A stretch of DNA of 64,000 nucleotides from assembly GCA_049603835.1 (NCBI GenBank), contig JBMYSZ010000014.1:28450-92449 (forward strand), written 5' to 3'. Shown one piece after another: positions 25,727-35,138 of this stretch (the stretch's first letter is position 1; the number at the start of each line of letters is the position of its first letter). Origin of the DNA: Mangrovicoccus sp049603835 (GTDB lineage: Bacteria > Pseudomonadota > Alphaproteobacteria > Rhodobacterales > Rhodobacteraceae). Below the pieces are notes generated by a model. That model worked only from the letters and a program-made list of their open reading frames with translations, searched no databases and had not been told where the DNA came from. The position numbers and the translations under genes were made by a program.

Positions 25727-26400
25727 AACTTGCGCTTTTCGACATGGATGGCACGCTGATCGACAGCCAAGGCCAGATCAATATGGCGATGAATGCCGCT
25801 TTTGACAGCGCAGGACTGAAAAAGCCCAGCCGCGCCTCGGTGCGGTCGGTGATCGGATTGTCGCTTCCCAATGCGATCGAAGAGCTCTTGCCCGAAGGGT
25901 CCGACGCGGATTTGAGCGCAATGGTTGAAGTCTATAAAGACGCTTATGCGAGCTTGCATGGCGCCGAGGCGGAAGCAGCCGCGCCACTTTACCCCGGTGT
26001 GATCGCATGTCTCGAAGCCTTGGCCGCGCAAGAAAATGTGCTTTTGGGGGTGGCCACGGGAAAATCTCGGCGCGGAGTGAATCGCGTCTTTGACACTTAC
26101 GACATTGAGCGGTTTTTCCAGACGGTTCAGGTCTCGGATAATCACCCATCAAAACCCCATCCGGCTATGGTCCAAAGCGCTCTATCTGAAACTGGAGTGG
26201 AACCTCAGGACGCTGTGATGATCGGGGATACCAGTTTCGATATGGATATGGGCCGCGCAGCTGGTGTGCATATTTTGGCCGTGGATTGGGGCTATCACTC
26301 GGCCGAGCAACTGACCAAATCCAAGCCAGATGCTATGGCACATGACTATTGCGATGTGCCCGATCTGTTGAACGGGCTATGGGGGCAGACAAATGAGTGA
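25714..26400 (+). CDS. HAD-IA family phosphatase, 228 aa
   Basis: Haloacid dehalogenase fold: nucleophile Asp10 and acid/base Asp12 in FDMDGTLIDS, a Thr in GVATGKSRRG, and the metal-binding GDTSFDMDMGRAAG near the end. The length and cap fit phosphoglycolate phosphatase or similar. The substrate is not determinable. In many alphaproteobacteria this gene lies between rluC and the ATP12 gene, as here, with overlaps on both sides (13 and 8 bases). Confidence 0.9.
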   Translation: MDSLKLALFDMDGTLIDSQGQINMAMNAAFDSAGLKKPSRASVRSVIGLSLPNAIEELLPEGSDADLSAMVEVYKDAYASLHGAEAEAAAPLYPGVIACLEALAAQENVLLGVATGKSRRGVNRVFDTYDIERFFQTVQVSDNHPSKPHPAMVQSALSETGVEPQDAVMIGDTSFDMDMGRAAGVHILAVDWGYHSAEQLTKSKPDAMAHDYCDVPDLLNGLWGQTNE

Positions 26401-27097
26401 ATGGAAGGCCAAGCGGTTTTGGACCGAGGTCCAGACAGTTGAAACCGATACTGGCTATGCCATCCATCTCGACGGTCGGCCCGTGCGCAGTCCGGCGAAA
26501 ACTTTGGTCAATGTGCCATCTTTGGGCCTGGCCGAGATGATCGCCGATGAATGGCGCAGCCAAGGCGAGCTGATCGATCCCAATTCCATGCCCGCGATGC
26601 GAATTGCCAATTCCGCATTGGATAAGGTCACGCCGCAATTTACCGAAGTGGCGGATATGTTGGCCGCTTATGGGGAAAGCGATCTGCTATGTTACCGCGC
26701 TGACGGCCCGGCAGAGCTGGTTGATCGCCAAGCCGCGGCCTGGGATCCGGTTTTGGCCTGGGCGGCGGAGAAATATAACGCACCGCTGAGCACGGGGCAG
26801 GGGGTGATGTTCATCGCCCAGCCCGAGCAAAGTTTGCAAGCTTTGGCCGCGCAAGTGCACGCCTTATCCCCGTTCCAGCTTGCGCCTTTCCATGATCTCG
26901 TGGCTCTGACCGGGTCGCTTGTTTTGGCTTTGGCCGCCAGCCAGGCATATGCCGAAGCCTCGGAAATTTGGAATTTGTCCCGGATCGACGAAGATTGGCA
27001 GATCGAACAATGGGGCGAGGATGAAGAAGCCACCGCCCTTGCAGAGCGTAAAAAGGCCGAATTTCAGCTCGCCTACCGGGTATACCATTTAATCTGA
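26393..27097 (+). CDS. ATP12 family F1-ATPase assembly chaperone, 234 aa
   Basis: ATP12 binds the alpha subunit of F1-ATPase before assembly. The start reads SEWKAKRFWTEV and the core YAIHLDGRPVRSPAKT is characteristic. A second conserved part is CYRADGPAELVDRQA. The C-terminal half is helical. It overlaps the HAD gene by eight bases and ends the four-gene unit crcB-rluC-HAD-ATP12. Confidence 0.93.
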   Translation: MSEWKAKRFWTEVQTVETDTGYAIHLDGRPVRSPAKTLVNVPSLGLAEMIADEWRSQGELIDPNSMPAMRIANSALDKVTPQFTEVADMLAAYGESDLLCYRADGPAELVDRQAAAWDPVLAWAAEKYNAPLSTGQGVMFIAQPEQSLQALAAQVHALSPFQLAPFHDLVALTGSLVLALAASQAYAEASEIWNLSRIDEDWQIEQWGEDEEATALAERKKAEFQLAYRVYHLI

Positions 27098-27308
27098 ATT
27101 TCACACTGCTTATTCTGCGGTCGCGAAATGGGCATTTGGTGAAAAAATCACCAGATCAGTGGTTAACTAAGCGGCACTGGTCTTGACCTTCGCTTCTTCC
27201 TCTGCACCATCGGCCTCGGTGAGGGGTTCACCAACAGCTTAACGACTGCCCGTCCTTCATGAGGCGCGGGCCAACCGCTTTATGGCGGACCATCAGGAAG
27301 AGGTATAC

Positions 27309-28325
27309 ATGACCAAATCGGTATTTTTCGGCGCAACTGCCGCAGTGGCACTGGCTGCTGGCGTTGCTGGCGCTGGCACATTGGACGACGTGAAAGCAAA
27401 TGGCGTCCTGAAATGCGGCATCTCCACTGGTCTGGTAGGCTTTGCCAGCCAGGATGCAAATGACCAGTGGGAAGGCTTTGACGTTTCCATCTGTCAGGCT
27501 GTTGCTGCGGCTGTCTTTGGCGACCCAACCAAAGTTGAGTACCGTCCGGTAACCAACAAAGAGCGTTTCGAAGTTCTGAACTCTGGCGATATCGACATGC
27601 TGTCCCGGAACACCACCTGGACCTTCTCGCGCGATGTTGACCTGGCACTGGAATTCGCTGGCGTGAACTATTACGACGGTCAGGGCTTCATGGTTCCGAC
27701 TGCTCTGGAAGTTTCCTCGGCCAAAGAACTGGATGGCGCAAAGGTTTGTATCCAAGCCGGTACCACCACCGAGCTGAACCTGGCGGATTTCTTCCGCACC
27801 AACAATATCAGCTATCAGCCGATCTCCATCACCACCGCATCTGAAGCGCAGCAAGCTTACCTGGCTGGCCGTTGCGATGTGTACACCACTGACGCCTCCG
27901 GTCTGGCCGCAACACGTGCTGCGTTCGAAGCCCCGTCCGAGCATGTCGTTCTGCCGGAAATTATCTCCAAAGAGCCGCTCGGCCCGCTGGTGCGACATGG
28001 CGACAACGAATGGGGCGATGTGGTTCGCTGGTCGCTGAACGCTCTGATCGCAGCGGAAGAGCTGGGCATCACCTCGGCCAATATCGACGAGCTGGCAGCT
28101 GGCACCGATAACCCGGAAATCAACCGTATGCTCGGCACCGAAGGTACTCTGGGCGCTATGCTGGGTCTGGAAGCTGACTGGGCAATGAATGTGATCAAAG
28201 CCAATGGTAACTATGGCGAGATCTTCGAAAAATTCATCGGTGAAAACACTCCGATCGGTCTGGCGCGTGGTCTGAACGCACAATGGACCCAAGGTGGCCT
28301 GCTTTACGCACCGCCGTTCCGTTAA
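27309..28325 (+). CDS. aapJ: general L-amino acid ABC transporter substrate-binding protein, 338 aa
   Basis: Periplasmic binding protein that hands amino acids to the permease. The signal peptide is MTKSVFFGATAAVALAAGVAG with cleavage near AGA. The binding domain has NGVLKCGISTGLVGFASQD, WEGFDVSICQAVAAAVFGD and WNTTW-like NTTWTFSRDVDLALEF. Length and order match AapJ of Rhizobium and Rhodobacter. The start at 27309 follows GGAAGAGG. A stem-loop follows the stop and would lower expression of the downstream genes relative to this one. Confidence 0.94.
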   Translation: MTKSVFFGATAAVALAAGVAGAGTLDDVKANGVLKCGISTGLVGFASQDANDQWEGFDVSICQAVAAAVFGDPTKVEYRPVTNKERFEVLNSGDIDMLSRNTTWTFSRDVDLALEFAGVNYYDGQGFMVPTALEVSSAKELDGAKVCIQAGTTTELNLADFFRTNNISYQPISITTASEAQQAYLAGRCDVYTTDASGLAATRAAFEAPSEHVVLPEIISKEPLGPLVRHGDNEWGDVVRWSLNALIAAEELGITSANIDELAAGTDNPEINRMLGTEGTLGAMLGLEADWAMNVIKANGNYGEIFEKFIGENTPIGLARGLNAQWTQGGLLYAPPFR

Positions 28326-28334
28326 GGACATCAC

Positions 28335-28363
28335 AAAGGCGCGGGGGAAACCTCGCGCCTTTT
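28335..28363 (+). terminator. attenuating stem-loop between aapJ and aapQ
   Basis: AAAGGCGCG and CGCGCCTTT form a nine-base stem, extended by GG/CC with a bulge, ending TTTTG. In amino acid transporter operons such a hairpin keeps the binding protein in excess over the permease. Confidence 0.82.
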
Positions 28364-28437
28364 GCTTTGGCCCGCAGATGCGCGGCTTTCCCCAGTAAAA
28401 CTTTAGTCGTCTCGCTCAGCCGATCGAAAGGACCCGC

Positions 28438-29658
28438 ATGGCTTCCATCGACACGGATCCCCAAGCCCCGCCCAGTTTTAATTGGGGCATGCTCTTTTCC
28501 GACACCCGTTATCGCGGGATCACCTTTCAAATCATCGCACTGATTGCGCTGGTTTTCTTTTTCGGTTGGCTTGGCTTTAACGCCTTTTACAATCTGCAAG
28601 CCCTGGGCAAAGATATCTCTTTTGAGTTTTTGGGCCAGCAGGCCAATTACGATATCAACCCGGCGCTGATCGAATTTTCCTCCGTCGATACCCATTTCCG
28701 TGCCGCGATTGTCGGCGTTCTAAACACTTTGCTGGTGGCCTTTTTGGGCTGTGTCACGGCGACTGTGCTGGGCGTCATCGTTGGCGTGCTGCGGTTGTCC
28801 AATAACTGGATCGTGGCGCGTTTGATGGCCGTATATGTGGAAATCTTCCGCAATGTGCCGCTGCTGATCTGGATCTTGATCATCATCTCGGCCGTGTCGA
28901 TCAGCATGCCGCATCCGCGGTCCTTTGCTGGCGATGATGCGACCTCGTCCATGTTGTTTGGCGCATTTGCCTTTACCAACCAAGGGGTTTACCTGCCCAA
29001 GCCGATCTGGCTTGAGGGCTCCTCTGTCGTGGTTGGGGTCTTTATTGCCTCGCTTGTGGGGATCGTGGCGGTGCGCCGCTATGCGGTTTATGCCCTGTAT
29101 AATAAGGGCCAGGAAATTCCGTCGGGCTGGATCAGCTTGGGGCTGTTTTTCGTGCCGGTGATCTTGGCCTTTTTCATCATGGGCCGCCCGATTGATCTGG
29201 AATTCGCGACGCTTAGCCGGTTTGGTTTCCGGGGCGGTGTGCATGTGCTGGATACGCTGATTGCCCTTTGGCTGGCGCTGTCGCTCTATACTGGCGCCTT
29301 TATTGCGGAAAATGTCCGGGGCGGTATCATCTCGGTCAGCAAAGGTCAGACAGAGGCCGCCGCCTCGCTGGGCCTGCGCCCGGGCCGGATCATGAGTCTC
29401 GTTGTCCTGCCACAAGCGCTGCGGGTGATCATTCCGCCGCTGATTTCGCAATATCTGAACTTGACCAAGAACACCTCTCTCGCGGCCGCGATTGGCTATG
29501 CGGATATCACCGGCACTTTGGGTGGTGTGACGCTGAACCAGACCGGGCGTAGCTTTGAGGCCGTGCTGTTGATGATGGTCTTCTACCTGCTGATCTCGCT
29601 GACGATTTCGCTGGTGATGAATGTCTATAACAACACCGTCAAACTGAAGGAGCGCTAA
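28438..29658 (+). CDS. aapQ: amino acid ABC transporter permease, first subunit, 406 aa
   Basis: Inner membrane permease of the Aap/Bztb type. After a hydrophobic first helix (IIALIALVFFFGWLGFNAF) come several membrane segments, a long central region and the ABC contact loop EAAASLGLRPGRIMSLVVLPQALRVIIPPL. The extended central region is normal for AapQ. It is followed by aapM after two bases and shares the transcript. Confidence 0.94.
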   Translation: MASIDTDPQAPPSFNWGMLFSDTRYRGITFQIIALIALVFFFGWLGFNAFYNLQALGKDISFEFLGQQANYDINPALIEFSSVDTHFRAAIVGVLNTLLVAFLGCVTATVLGVIVGVLRLSNNWIVARLMAVYVEIFRNVPLLIWILIIISAVSISMPHPRSFAGDDATSSMLFGAFAFTNQGVYLPKPIWLEGSSVVVGVFIASLVGIVAVRRYAVYALYNKGQEIPSGWISLGLFFVPVILAFFIMGRPIDLEFATLSRFGFRGGVHVLDTLIALWLALSLYTGAFIAENVRGGIISVSKGQTEAAASLGLRPGRIMSLVVLPQALRVIIPPLISQYLNLTKNTSLAAAIGYADITGTLGGVTLNQTGRSFEAVLLMMVFYLLISLTISLVMNVYNNTVKLKER

Positions 29659-29660
29659 GC

Positions 29661-30956
29661 ATGAGCACCCACCACGCAAGCTCTTTCGTGCGCCATGAGG
29701 CGCTGCCACCTTCGCCGCCGCCAACGACCCAGACAGGGCCCTTGAGATGGCTGCGCGATAACCTGTTCTCCAATATTCCCAATTCGATCATGACCTTGGT
29801 GGCGATTTACCTGATCGTTAGCTTGATCCTGGGGATATTGCCCTGGCTCGCCAATGGCGTTTGGGATGCGGAAAGCATCCGCGATTGCCGAGCGCAGCTT
29901 GAAGGCGCAACAGGGGGCTGTTTTGCTGTAATCGCTGAACGTTGGCCGCAGCTGATCTTTGGCAGCTATCCCAAAGACCTGCTGATGCGTCCGACGCTGG
30001 CCTTTGTGCTCTTCCTGGCCGCCGCCGCGCCGGTGCTGTTTACGGAACTACCGCGCAAGCTGCTGATCTTCACAGGGCTGTACCCCTTTATCGGCTTCTG
30101 GCTGATCTGGGGCGGCTCGATCTGGGTGCCGGTCATGGGCCTGGCGGGCTTTGGTGTCGGTTTCGCGGTTTTCCGCTGGCTTGAAACACGCTCCTTCTTC
30201 GGCGCGATGGCAGCTGGCTTCTTCGCGGCGCTGTTTTTCTGGTCCTTCATCTCCGGCTTTATCGTGATGGGGCTAGACGCGATTGCCCCAATTGCTATGG
30301 AGAAAGTCGAAAGCCGCTTGATCGGTGGCTTTACCGTCAATTTCCTGCTGGGCGCGGTCTGTATGACCTTGTCCTTGCCTTTGGGTATCTTGCTGGCTTT
30401 GGGGCGTCAGACCAATCTGCCGATCATTCGCGGCATTTGCGTAGTTTTCATCGAATTCATTCGCGGCGTGCCTTTGATCACGCTGCTGTTTGTGGCCTCG
30501 GTGATGCTGGCCTATTTCTTGCCGCCGGGGAGCAATTTCGACATTATCAGCCGCGTGATCATCATGATCACCCTCTTTGCCGCTGCCTATATTGCAGAGG
30601 CGATCCGGGGTGGCTTGGCTGCGCTGCCGAAAGGCCAATATGAGGCCGCCGATGCGCTTGGTTTGGATTACTGGCAGGCCATGCGCCTGATCATCCTGCC
30701 GCAAGCACTGAAGATTGCGATCCCCTCTATCGTGAATATCGCCATCTCTCTGTTCAAAGACACAACCCTGGTTTCGATTATCTCCATGTTCGACTTGCTG
30801 GGCATTATCCGCGGTCCGATCCTGGCCACCACCGAGTGGTTCGGCATCTACTGGGAGCTTTACGGCTTCTCCGCGCTGCTGTTCTTCGTCGTCTGCTACT
30901 CGATTAGCCAGTATTCGCAATATCTTGAGCGTAAGCTCGCCACAGATCGCCGCTGA
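29661..30956 (+). CDS. aapM: amino acid ABC transporter permease, second subunit, 431 aa
   Basis: Second permease subunit with the contact loop YEAADALGLDYWQAMRLIILPQALKIAIPS near residue 330 and a FIRGVPLITLLF helix before it. The N-terminal half has additional membrane segments, as in AapM and BztC. It starts two bases after aapQ, and aapP follows after nine. Confidence 0.94.
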   Translation: MSTHHASSFVRHEALPPSPPPTTQTGPLRWLRDNLFSNIPNSIMTLVAIYLIVSLILGILPWLANGVWDAESIRDCRAQLEGATGGCFAVIAERWPQLIFGSYPKDLLMRPTLAFVLFLAAAAPVLFTELPRKLLIFTGLYPFIGFWLIWGGSIWVPVMGLAGFGVGFAVFRWLETRSFFGAMAAGFFAALFFWSFISGFIVMGLDAIAPIAMEKVESRLIGGFTVNFLLGAVCMTLSLPLGILLALGRQTNLPIIRGICVVFIEFIRGVPLITLLFVASVMLAYFLPPGSNFDIISRVIIMITLFAAAYIAEAIRGGLAALPKGQYEAADALGLDYWQAMRLIILPQALKIAIPSIVNIAISLFKDTTLVSIISMFDLLGIIRGPILATTEWFGIYWELYGFSALLFFVVCYSISQYSQYLERKLATDRR

Positions 30957-30965
30957 GGGGATACC

Positions 30966-31748
30966 ATGACTGATACAAGCCTCGCTAACGCACCAAAGAT
31001 GGAAGTCTCTGATGAGGTGGCCATCGAAATCACCGGGATGAACAAATGGTATGGCCAGTTTCATGTGCTGCGCGATATCAATCTAACGGTTTATCGCGGT
31101 GAGCGGATCGTCATCTGTGGCCCGTCGGGCTCGGGTAAATCCACGCTGATCCGCTGCATCAATGCATTGGAAGAGCATCAGGCCGGTAAGATCGAAGTGG
31201 ATGGCACTGTGCTCTCCTCGGATCTGAAAAATATTGACAAGATCCGCTCTGAGGTTGGCATGTGCTTCCAGCATTTCAACCTCTTCCCGCATCTGACCAT
31301 TCTGGAAAATTGCACCCTGGCGCCGATCTGGGTGCGTAAGATCCCGAAAAAGCAGGCCGAAGAAACGGCGATGCATTTCTTGGAAAAGGTGAAGATCCCC
31401 GACCAGGCCCATAAATATCCGGGCATGTTGTCAGGTGGTCAGCAGCAGCGTGTGGCGATTGCCCGCTCGCTTTGCATGAAGCCGCGCATCATGCTGTTTG
31501 ACGAACCGACTTCTGCGCTTGATCCGGAAATGATCAAGGAAGTGCTCGATACAATGATCGCTTTGGCCGAAGAAGGCATGACGATGCTATGTGTGACCCA
31601 TGAGATGGGCTTTGCCCGTCAGGTGGCGAACCGCGTGATCTTTATGGACCAAGGCCAGATCGTCGAGCAAAACGCGCCAGAGCCGTTCTTCGATAATCCA
31701 CAAAGCGACCGGACAAAGCTGTTCCTCAGCCAGATCCTGGGCCACTAA
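30966..31748 (+). CDS. aapP: amino acid ABC transporter ATP-binding protein, 260 aa
   Basis: The ATPase of the complex: Walker A GPSGSGKST, Q-loop CFQHFNLFPH, signature LSGGQQQRVAIARSL, Walker B IMLFDEPTSALDPE and the switch His in VTHEMGFARQ. Length is normal. It ends the aapJQMP operon; a weak hairpin follows. Confidence 0.96.
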   Translation: MTDTSLANAPKMEVSDEVAIEITGMNKWYGQFHVLRDINLTVYRGERIVICGPSGSGKSTLIRCINALEEHQAGKIEVDGTVLSSDLKNIDKIRSEVGMCFQHFNLFPHLTILENCTLAPIWVRKIPKKQAEETAMHFLEKVKIPDQAHKYPGMLSGGQQQRVAIARSLCMKPRIMLFDEPTSALDPEMIKEVLDTMIALAEEGMTMLCVTHEMGFARQVANRVIFMDQGQIVEQNAPEPFFDNPQSDRTKLFLSQILGH

Positions 31749-31779
31749 CTGCCAGCTTTGTCAGCTTTGCGACAAATTC

Positions 31780-31813
31780 AAGGGCGCTTCCATCACCAGG
31801 GGGTGCCCTTAAC
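31780..31813 (+). terminator. possible terminator after aapP
   Basis: AAGGGC/GCCCTT arms with a long 19-base loop and a short T run (AACCTTTTG). The long loop makes it a weak case. Confidence 0.4.
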
Positions 31814-31932
31814 CTTTTGTTTATATGTGTGAAAATCTTGGCGCGTTTGTTGCTTCTAGCCTTATTGCCGCAATGCAGCGGTCAAACGTAACCGAAGCGG
31901 CGGGGCCGCTGGTAGCATATAAGGTAAGGGAC

Positions 31933-32301
31933 ATGGCAAACGTCACATTTTCCTCTCCGACAATGGCGCAAGACAAGACTGTCTATGCCATTGCCGGCAA
32001 TACCAAGACCGTTCTGGGCTTGGCCGAAGAATTCAATATTCCGATCCCCTTTGAGTGCAAGGACGGTGAATGCGGGTCTTGCCTCATCGAGGTGGATTAC
32101 TTCGAGCCTTCCACCAAAATGGGTCAGACTCTGACCGAGAAAGAGAAAGACAAACTGCGTTCTTTGGGTGTGATCTCCAAAGAAGAAATCGAAAACGCCG
32201 AAGTAAACGACCTGCCGCCGCGCTATCGTCTGGCATGCCAGTTCGTTGCTCGCGACGAAGATGTGCGGATTTCCTTCACTGGTGATCCGGGCGGCGCATA
32301 A
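31933..32301 (+). CDS. 2Fe-2S ferredoxin-like protein, 122 aa
   Basis: Plant-type [2Fe-2S] fold with Cys42, Cys47 and Cys50 (FECKDGECGSCLIE) and a distant Cys102 (RLACQF), the expected four ligands. The start at 31933 follows AAGGTAAGGG; a longer frame from 31825 is rejected. An insertion between the third and fourth cysteines (about residues 58-92) is charged and helical. It serves as an electron carrier for an unknown partner and stands alone with its own hairpin downstream. Confidence 0.88.
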   Translation: MANVTFSSPTMAQDKTVYAIAGNTKTVLGLAEEFNIPIPFECKDGECGSCLIEVDYFEPSTKMGQTLTEKEKDKLRSLGVISKEEIENAEVNDLPPRYRLACQFVARDEDVRISFTGDPGGA

Positions 32302-32325
32302 GCGCTTTGCTATTGGTGTGCCCCC

Positions 32326-32349
32326 TGCGGTCCTAGTTTTAGGGCCGCA
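32326..32349 (+). terminator. stem-loop after the ferredoxin gene
   Basis: TGCGGTCCTA and TAGGGCCGCA form a 10-bp stem (one G-T wobble) with a GTTT loop, about 25 bases after the ferredoxin stop. There is no T run, so termination is only possible. Confidence 0.4.
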
Positions 32350-32449
32350 TCGGCGCGCCTCTGGTCGCAAGGGTGTTTATTGATTTTTTAGATCTGAAGT
32401 CTTGCTGTATATAAATCTGAGACAATCCGATTTTTAAGGGTGCCATCTC

Positions 32450-32920
32450 ATGATGTTTACTTTTCCATTTGCAACAATTCAGCGTTTCCCTCTTTCGGGC
32501 GATGTGAACCAAGAAATTCAACCTGAATTGACCGTTGGTGATATCGCCGGCAATGCGCATATTGAGGCTAAAATTCAGCGCGATGTGGCGAGTAATGGGC
32601 GCCAGCTAAAGATCCTGATCGAGGCGGTTTCAGCGCTTTCAATGCTGCATGGGCATGATCTGGATATGGACAAAAGCCAAGATCCGGAGGCCTGGGCAGC
32701 GCTGCCCAAAGAGCTTCAGGTTTTGAGCGAGCTGAAGTACCAAATCCGTGAGCTGATTGATCAGGACCGGGAGCTGCATGAAAGCCACGCGATCAGGGCG
32801 CTAGATACCCTCAAGCGCGTGCATCCCGAAGCCCATGACGAGATGATATCGCGGCGCGCAAGATCCGAGACGGCGGGCGCTAATGCTGCGGATAACCCGG
32901 CAGATCTCGGGGAACGATGA
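32450..32920 (+). CDS. conserved-looking hypothetical protein, 156 aa
   Basis: A full reading frame with no signal peptide or membrane segment. The body is acidic and helical (residues 40-125) with a repeated Leu pattern (LQVLSELKYQIRELID), suggesting a coiled-coil dimer. The tail is Ala- and Asn-rich. I do not recognise the family. The last 41 bases overlap the convergent sixA gene on the other strand. Confidence 0.65.
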   Translation: MMFTFPFATIQRFPLSGDVNQEIQPELTVGDIAGNAHIEAKIQRDVASNGRQLKILIEAVSALSMLHGHDLDMDKSQDPEAWAALPKELQVLSELKYQIRELIDQDRELHESHAIRALDTLKRVHPEAHDEMISRRARSETAGANAADNPADLGER

Positions 32921-33404
32921 AATCTTGTACTTGCCCTGTGCCAGGGCTGAGATTTTGCCAAGAGGGGATATCGAAATCGACAACCAGCGTGGCCGCTGTT
33001 GGATATTGGTCGAATTTCGGATGATCCGGCGCGGTTTGGGCAATATCCTGGGCAAAGAGCCCAATGCCGGGATTATGGCTAAGCACAAGGACAGTCTGCC
33101 CCGTGGCATGCTGCAATACCCGTAACAGAGTGCTTTCGCTGGCGTGATACAGATCCGCCACCAGGTTCGGGGTCAGGTCTGCCGCCAAAACCGGTGCCAT
33201 AAGTGCCCAGGTTTCTTGCGTGCGCATAGCGGTCGAACACAGAACTTGATCAGGCACATAGCCTTGCTCGGCGAGCCAAGCCCCGACTAAGGGCGAGGCC
33301 TCCCGCCCGCGATTATTCAGGCTTCGGTCGTGATCGGAAATGCTTGGATCGCCCCAAGCAGATTTCGCATGGCGGGTTAGGATTAGGCGCTTTGTTTTTC
33401 TCAT
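32880..33404 (-). CDS. sixA: SixA-type histidine phosphatase, 174 aa
   Basis: Histidine phosphatase fold with the RHA motif LTRHAKSAW (catalytic His12), CSTAMRTQETW in the middle and the second catalytic His in VLVLSHNPGIG. SixA removes phosphate from phospho-histidine on phosphorelay or PTS proteins. The target here is unknown. It is reversed relative to the hypothetical gene it overlaps. Confidence 0.88.
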   Translation of the reverse strand: MRKTKRLILTRHAKSAWGDPSISDHDRSLNNRGREASPLVGAWLAEQGYVPDQVLCSTAMRTQETWALMAPVLAADLTPNLVADLYHASESTLLRVLQHATGQTVLVLSHNPGIGLFAQDIAQTAPDHPKFDQYPTAATLVVDFDIPSWQNLSPGTGQVQDFIVPRDLPGYPQH

Positions 33405-33425
33405 CTAGAGCGGGATAATTTGCGC

Positions 33426-34136
33426 TTATGGGAGTGTCAAATCTACTTTCGCCCAGTAATGGGTTCCGTTTTCTCGCGAATATGTACGCGGAGGCTCCAA
33501 AATACGCCCCATCCACCCCTTTTCGCTGGTAAGGATGACAGGATTATCCCGGTAATATATCGACGAGTTATCGCTAGGATAACCGCTTCGCACATTTGGG
33601 CGGCTGGTGACAGTGAAACTAAGATCATTGAGTTCTTTTGGGTTGCCCAGTGTGCTGCCGTTGGAAAGCTCAATAGTGGCTCTTTTCCAAATTCCTGATG
33701 GATCGATATACCCAAGCCATATGACCCCAGTTACATTCTCTGAAGGCGGTACAAGCGGCTTTTCAGCAGATTCATTTATGTCTTCAGGAAGCTCGTTAAT
33801 GTCAGCTTCGAAGATACTATCCCGCTCTCCCTGGGGAACACCTCCAGTGCCTGTTGCTTCTCCGTAGTGCGCTGTTTGAACTGAAATTTTGTCTGTCCAA
33901 AGAGCGATATCCGATTTTAGTTTGTCCAGCTCGGCCCGTAACTGTGCAATCTCATTGTTCTGGCTGTCCACCCGTCTAGCGGTTTCTTGAGAATAGTCGA
34001 AATCAACACCATAGCCAACGAAACGCTCAGGGATTATGCCAAAGTGTCGACCAAGAAAAAGGATAATGAAAATCACAATACCACATAACGTGATTTCTAA
34101 CGGGCGCTTTGCAATTTCGGAGAATTTCAACGGCAT
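33426..34136 (-). CDS. membrane-anchored coiled-coil protein of unknown function, 236 aa
   Basis: One membrane helix near the N-terminus (LEITLCGIVIFIILFLG) is followed by a coiled coil around residues 55-85 (NNEIAQLRAELDKLKSDI). The rest is a beta-rich periplasmic domain with a Pro- and Glu-rich linker. The ATG at 34136 has GGAGG directly upstream and is preferred to 34211. The AT-rich composition is unlike its neighbours, suggesting transfer or relaxed codon use. No family recognised. Confidence 0.68.
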   Translation of the reverse strand: MPLKFSEIAKRPLEITLCGIVIFIILFLGRHFGIIPERFVGYGVDFDYSQETARRVDSQNNEIAQLRAELDKLKSDIALWTDKISVQTAHYGEATGTGGVPQGERDSIFEADINELPEDINESAEKPLVPPSENVTGVIWLGYIDPSGIWKRATIELSNGSTLGNPKELNDLSFTVTSRPNVRSGYPSDNSSIYYRDNPVILTSEKGWMGRILEPPRTYSRENGTHYWAKVDLTLP

Positions 34137-34156
34137 AACCTCCGTTCTGGTTGACC

Positions 34157-35020
34157 CTATGTCCGAATGATCGAGCCAGCGCCGTGATCGGTGAAAAGCT
34201 CTAGCAGACAAGCATTGGGCGCGCGGCCATCCAGGATCACCGCAGCCCGAACCCCCTGGCGCAGAGCATCTAGCGCGGTTTCAGTTTTCGGAATCATCCC
34301 GCCCGCGATCACCCCATCGGTTTTCAGCCGGGCAATATCGGTGGGGGACAGTTCTGTGATCACATTACCTTCGGCGTCCTTAACACCCGCCACATCGGTG
34401 AGCAGCAAGAGGCGCCGGGCCTTCAGCGCGCCCGCAATTGCGCCGGCAGCAGTGTCGCCATTCACATTCATCGTCTGCCCATCATGGCCCACACCAAGCG
34501 GGGCGATGACCGGGATCATCTCGGAGGCTGAAAGCGCATCGATCAAGCTTGTGTTCATTTCCTCAGGCGTACCCACAAAGCCAAGCGCGGGGTCAGTCTG
34601 GCGGCAGACCATCAGCTGCGCATCCTTGCCTGAGATCCCCACAGCGCGCCCGCCTTGGCCATTGATCGCCGCCACGACACGCTTGTTGATCAGACCAGAC
34701 AGCACCATTTCCACCACTTCCACAGTGGCTTGATCCGTCACGCGTTTGCCATCCACAAAGCTCGACTGAATATCCAGCCGCTTCAGCATGTCATTGATCA
34801 TCGGCCCGCCGCCATGAACGATCACCGGATTAACCCCAACCTGGCGCATCAACACCACATCGCGGGCAAAGCTATCCATCGCCTCGGCCGAGCCCATGGC
34901 GTGCCCGCCCAGCTTGATCACAACAGTCGCGCCTTCATAGCGCTGCAGATAGGGGAGGGCCTCGGATAAGGTCCGGGCGGTGGCGATCCAATCTCGGTTC
35001 ATGGCGGTTTGCGGCTTCAT
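34157..35020 (-). CDS. argB: acetylglutamate kinase
   Basis: Phosphorylates N-acetylglutamate in arginine synthesis. Key parts are VVIKLGGHAMGS near residue 34, VIVHGGGPMINDML for substrate binding, VNGDTAAGAIAGAL, and GVIAGGMIPKTETAL near the end. Length of 287 aa is normal. Together with engB, MOSC and yidC it forms the usual neighbourhood in this group, although the SDR gene lies between here. Confidence 0.95.
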   Translation of the reverse strand: MKPQTAMNRDWIATARTLSEALPYLQRYEGATVVIKLGGHAMGSAEAMDSFARDVVLMRQVGVNPVIVHGGGPMINDMLKRLDIQSSFVDGKRVTDQATVEVVEMVLSGLINKRVVAAINGQGGRAVGISGKDAQLMVCRQTDPALGFVGTPEEMNTSLIDALSASEMIPVIAPLGVGHDGQTMNVNGDTAAGAIAGALKARRLLLLTDVAGVKDAEGNVITELSPTDIARLKTDGVIAGGMIPKTETALDALRQGVRAAVILDGRAPNACLLELFTDHGAGSIIRT

Positions 35021-35138
35021 CTTGTCAATTCTCTTTGCGGTTCATCGTCTCTACTGCGATGGCGCGGCGCTGCCAAGGGGTGGCTTTCCTTTGGGGGCGG
35101 CTCATATTAACTGGGGTAGTCGAGTGAAAGGATAGGGT

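Noticed and set aside
27160..27200. Sigma-54-like CGGCAC-N5-TTGA before aapJ
   Set aside because: The first base and the last base of the -24/-12 consensus do not match, and no enhancer site was seen.
27228..28334. Minus-strand frame of 368 codons over aapJ
   Set aside because: aapJ has a signal peptide, a binding site and domain motifs on the plus strand; the antisense frame is a composition effect.
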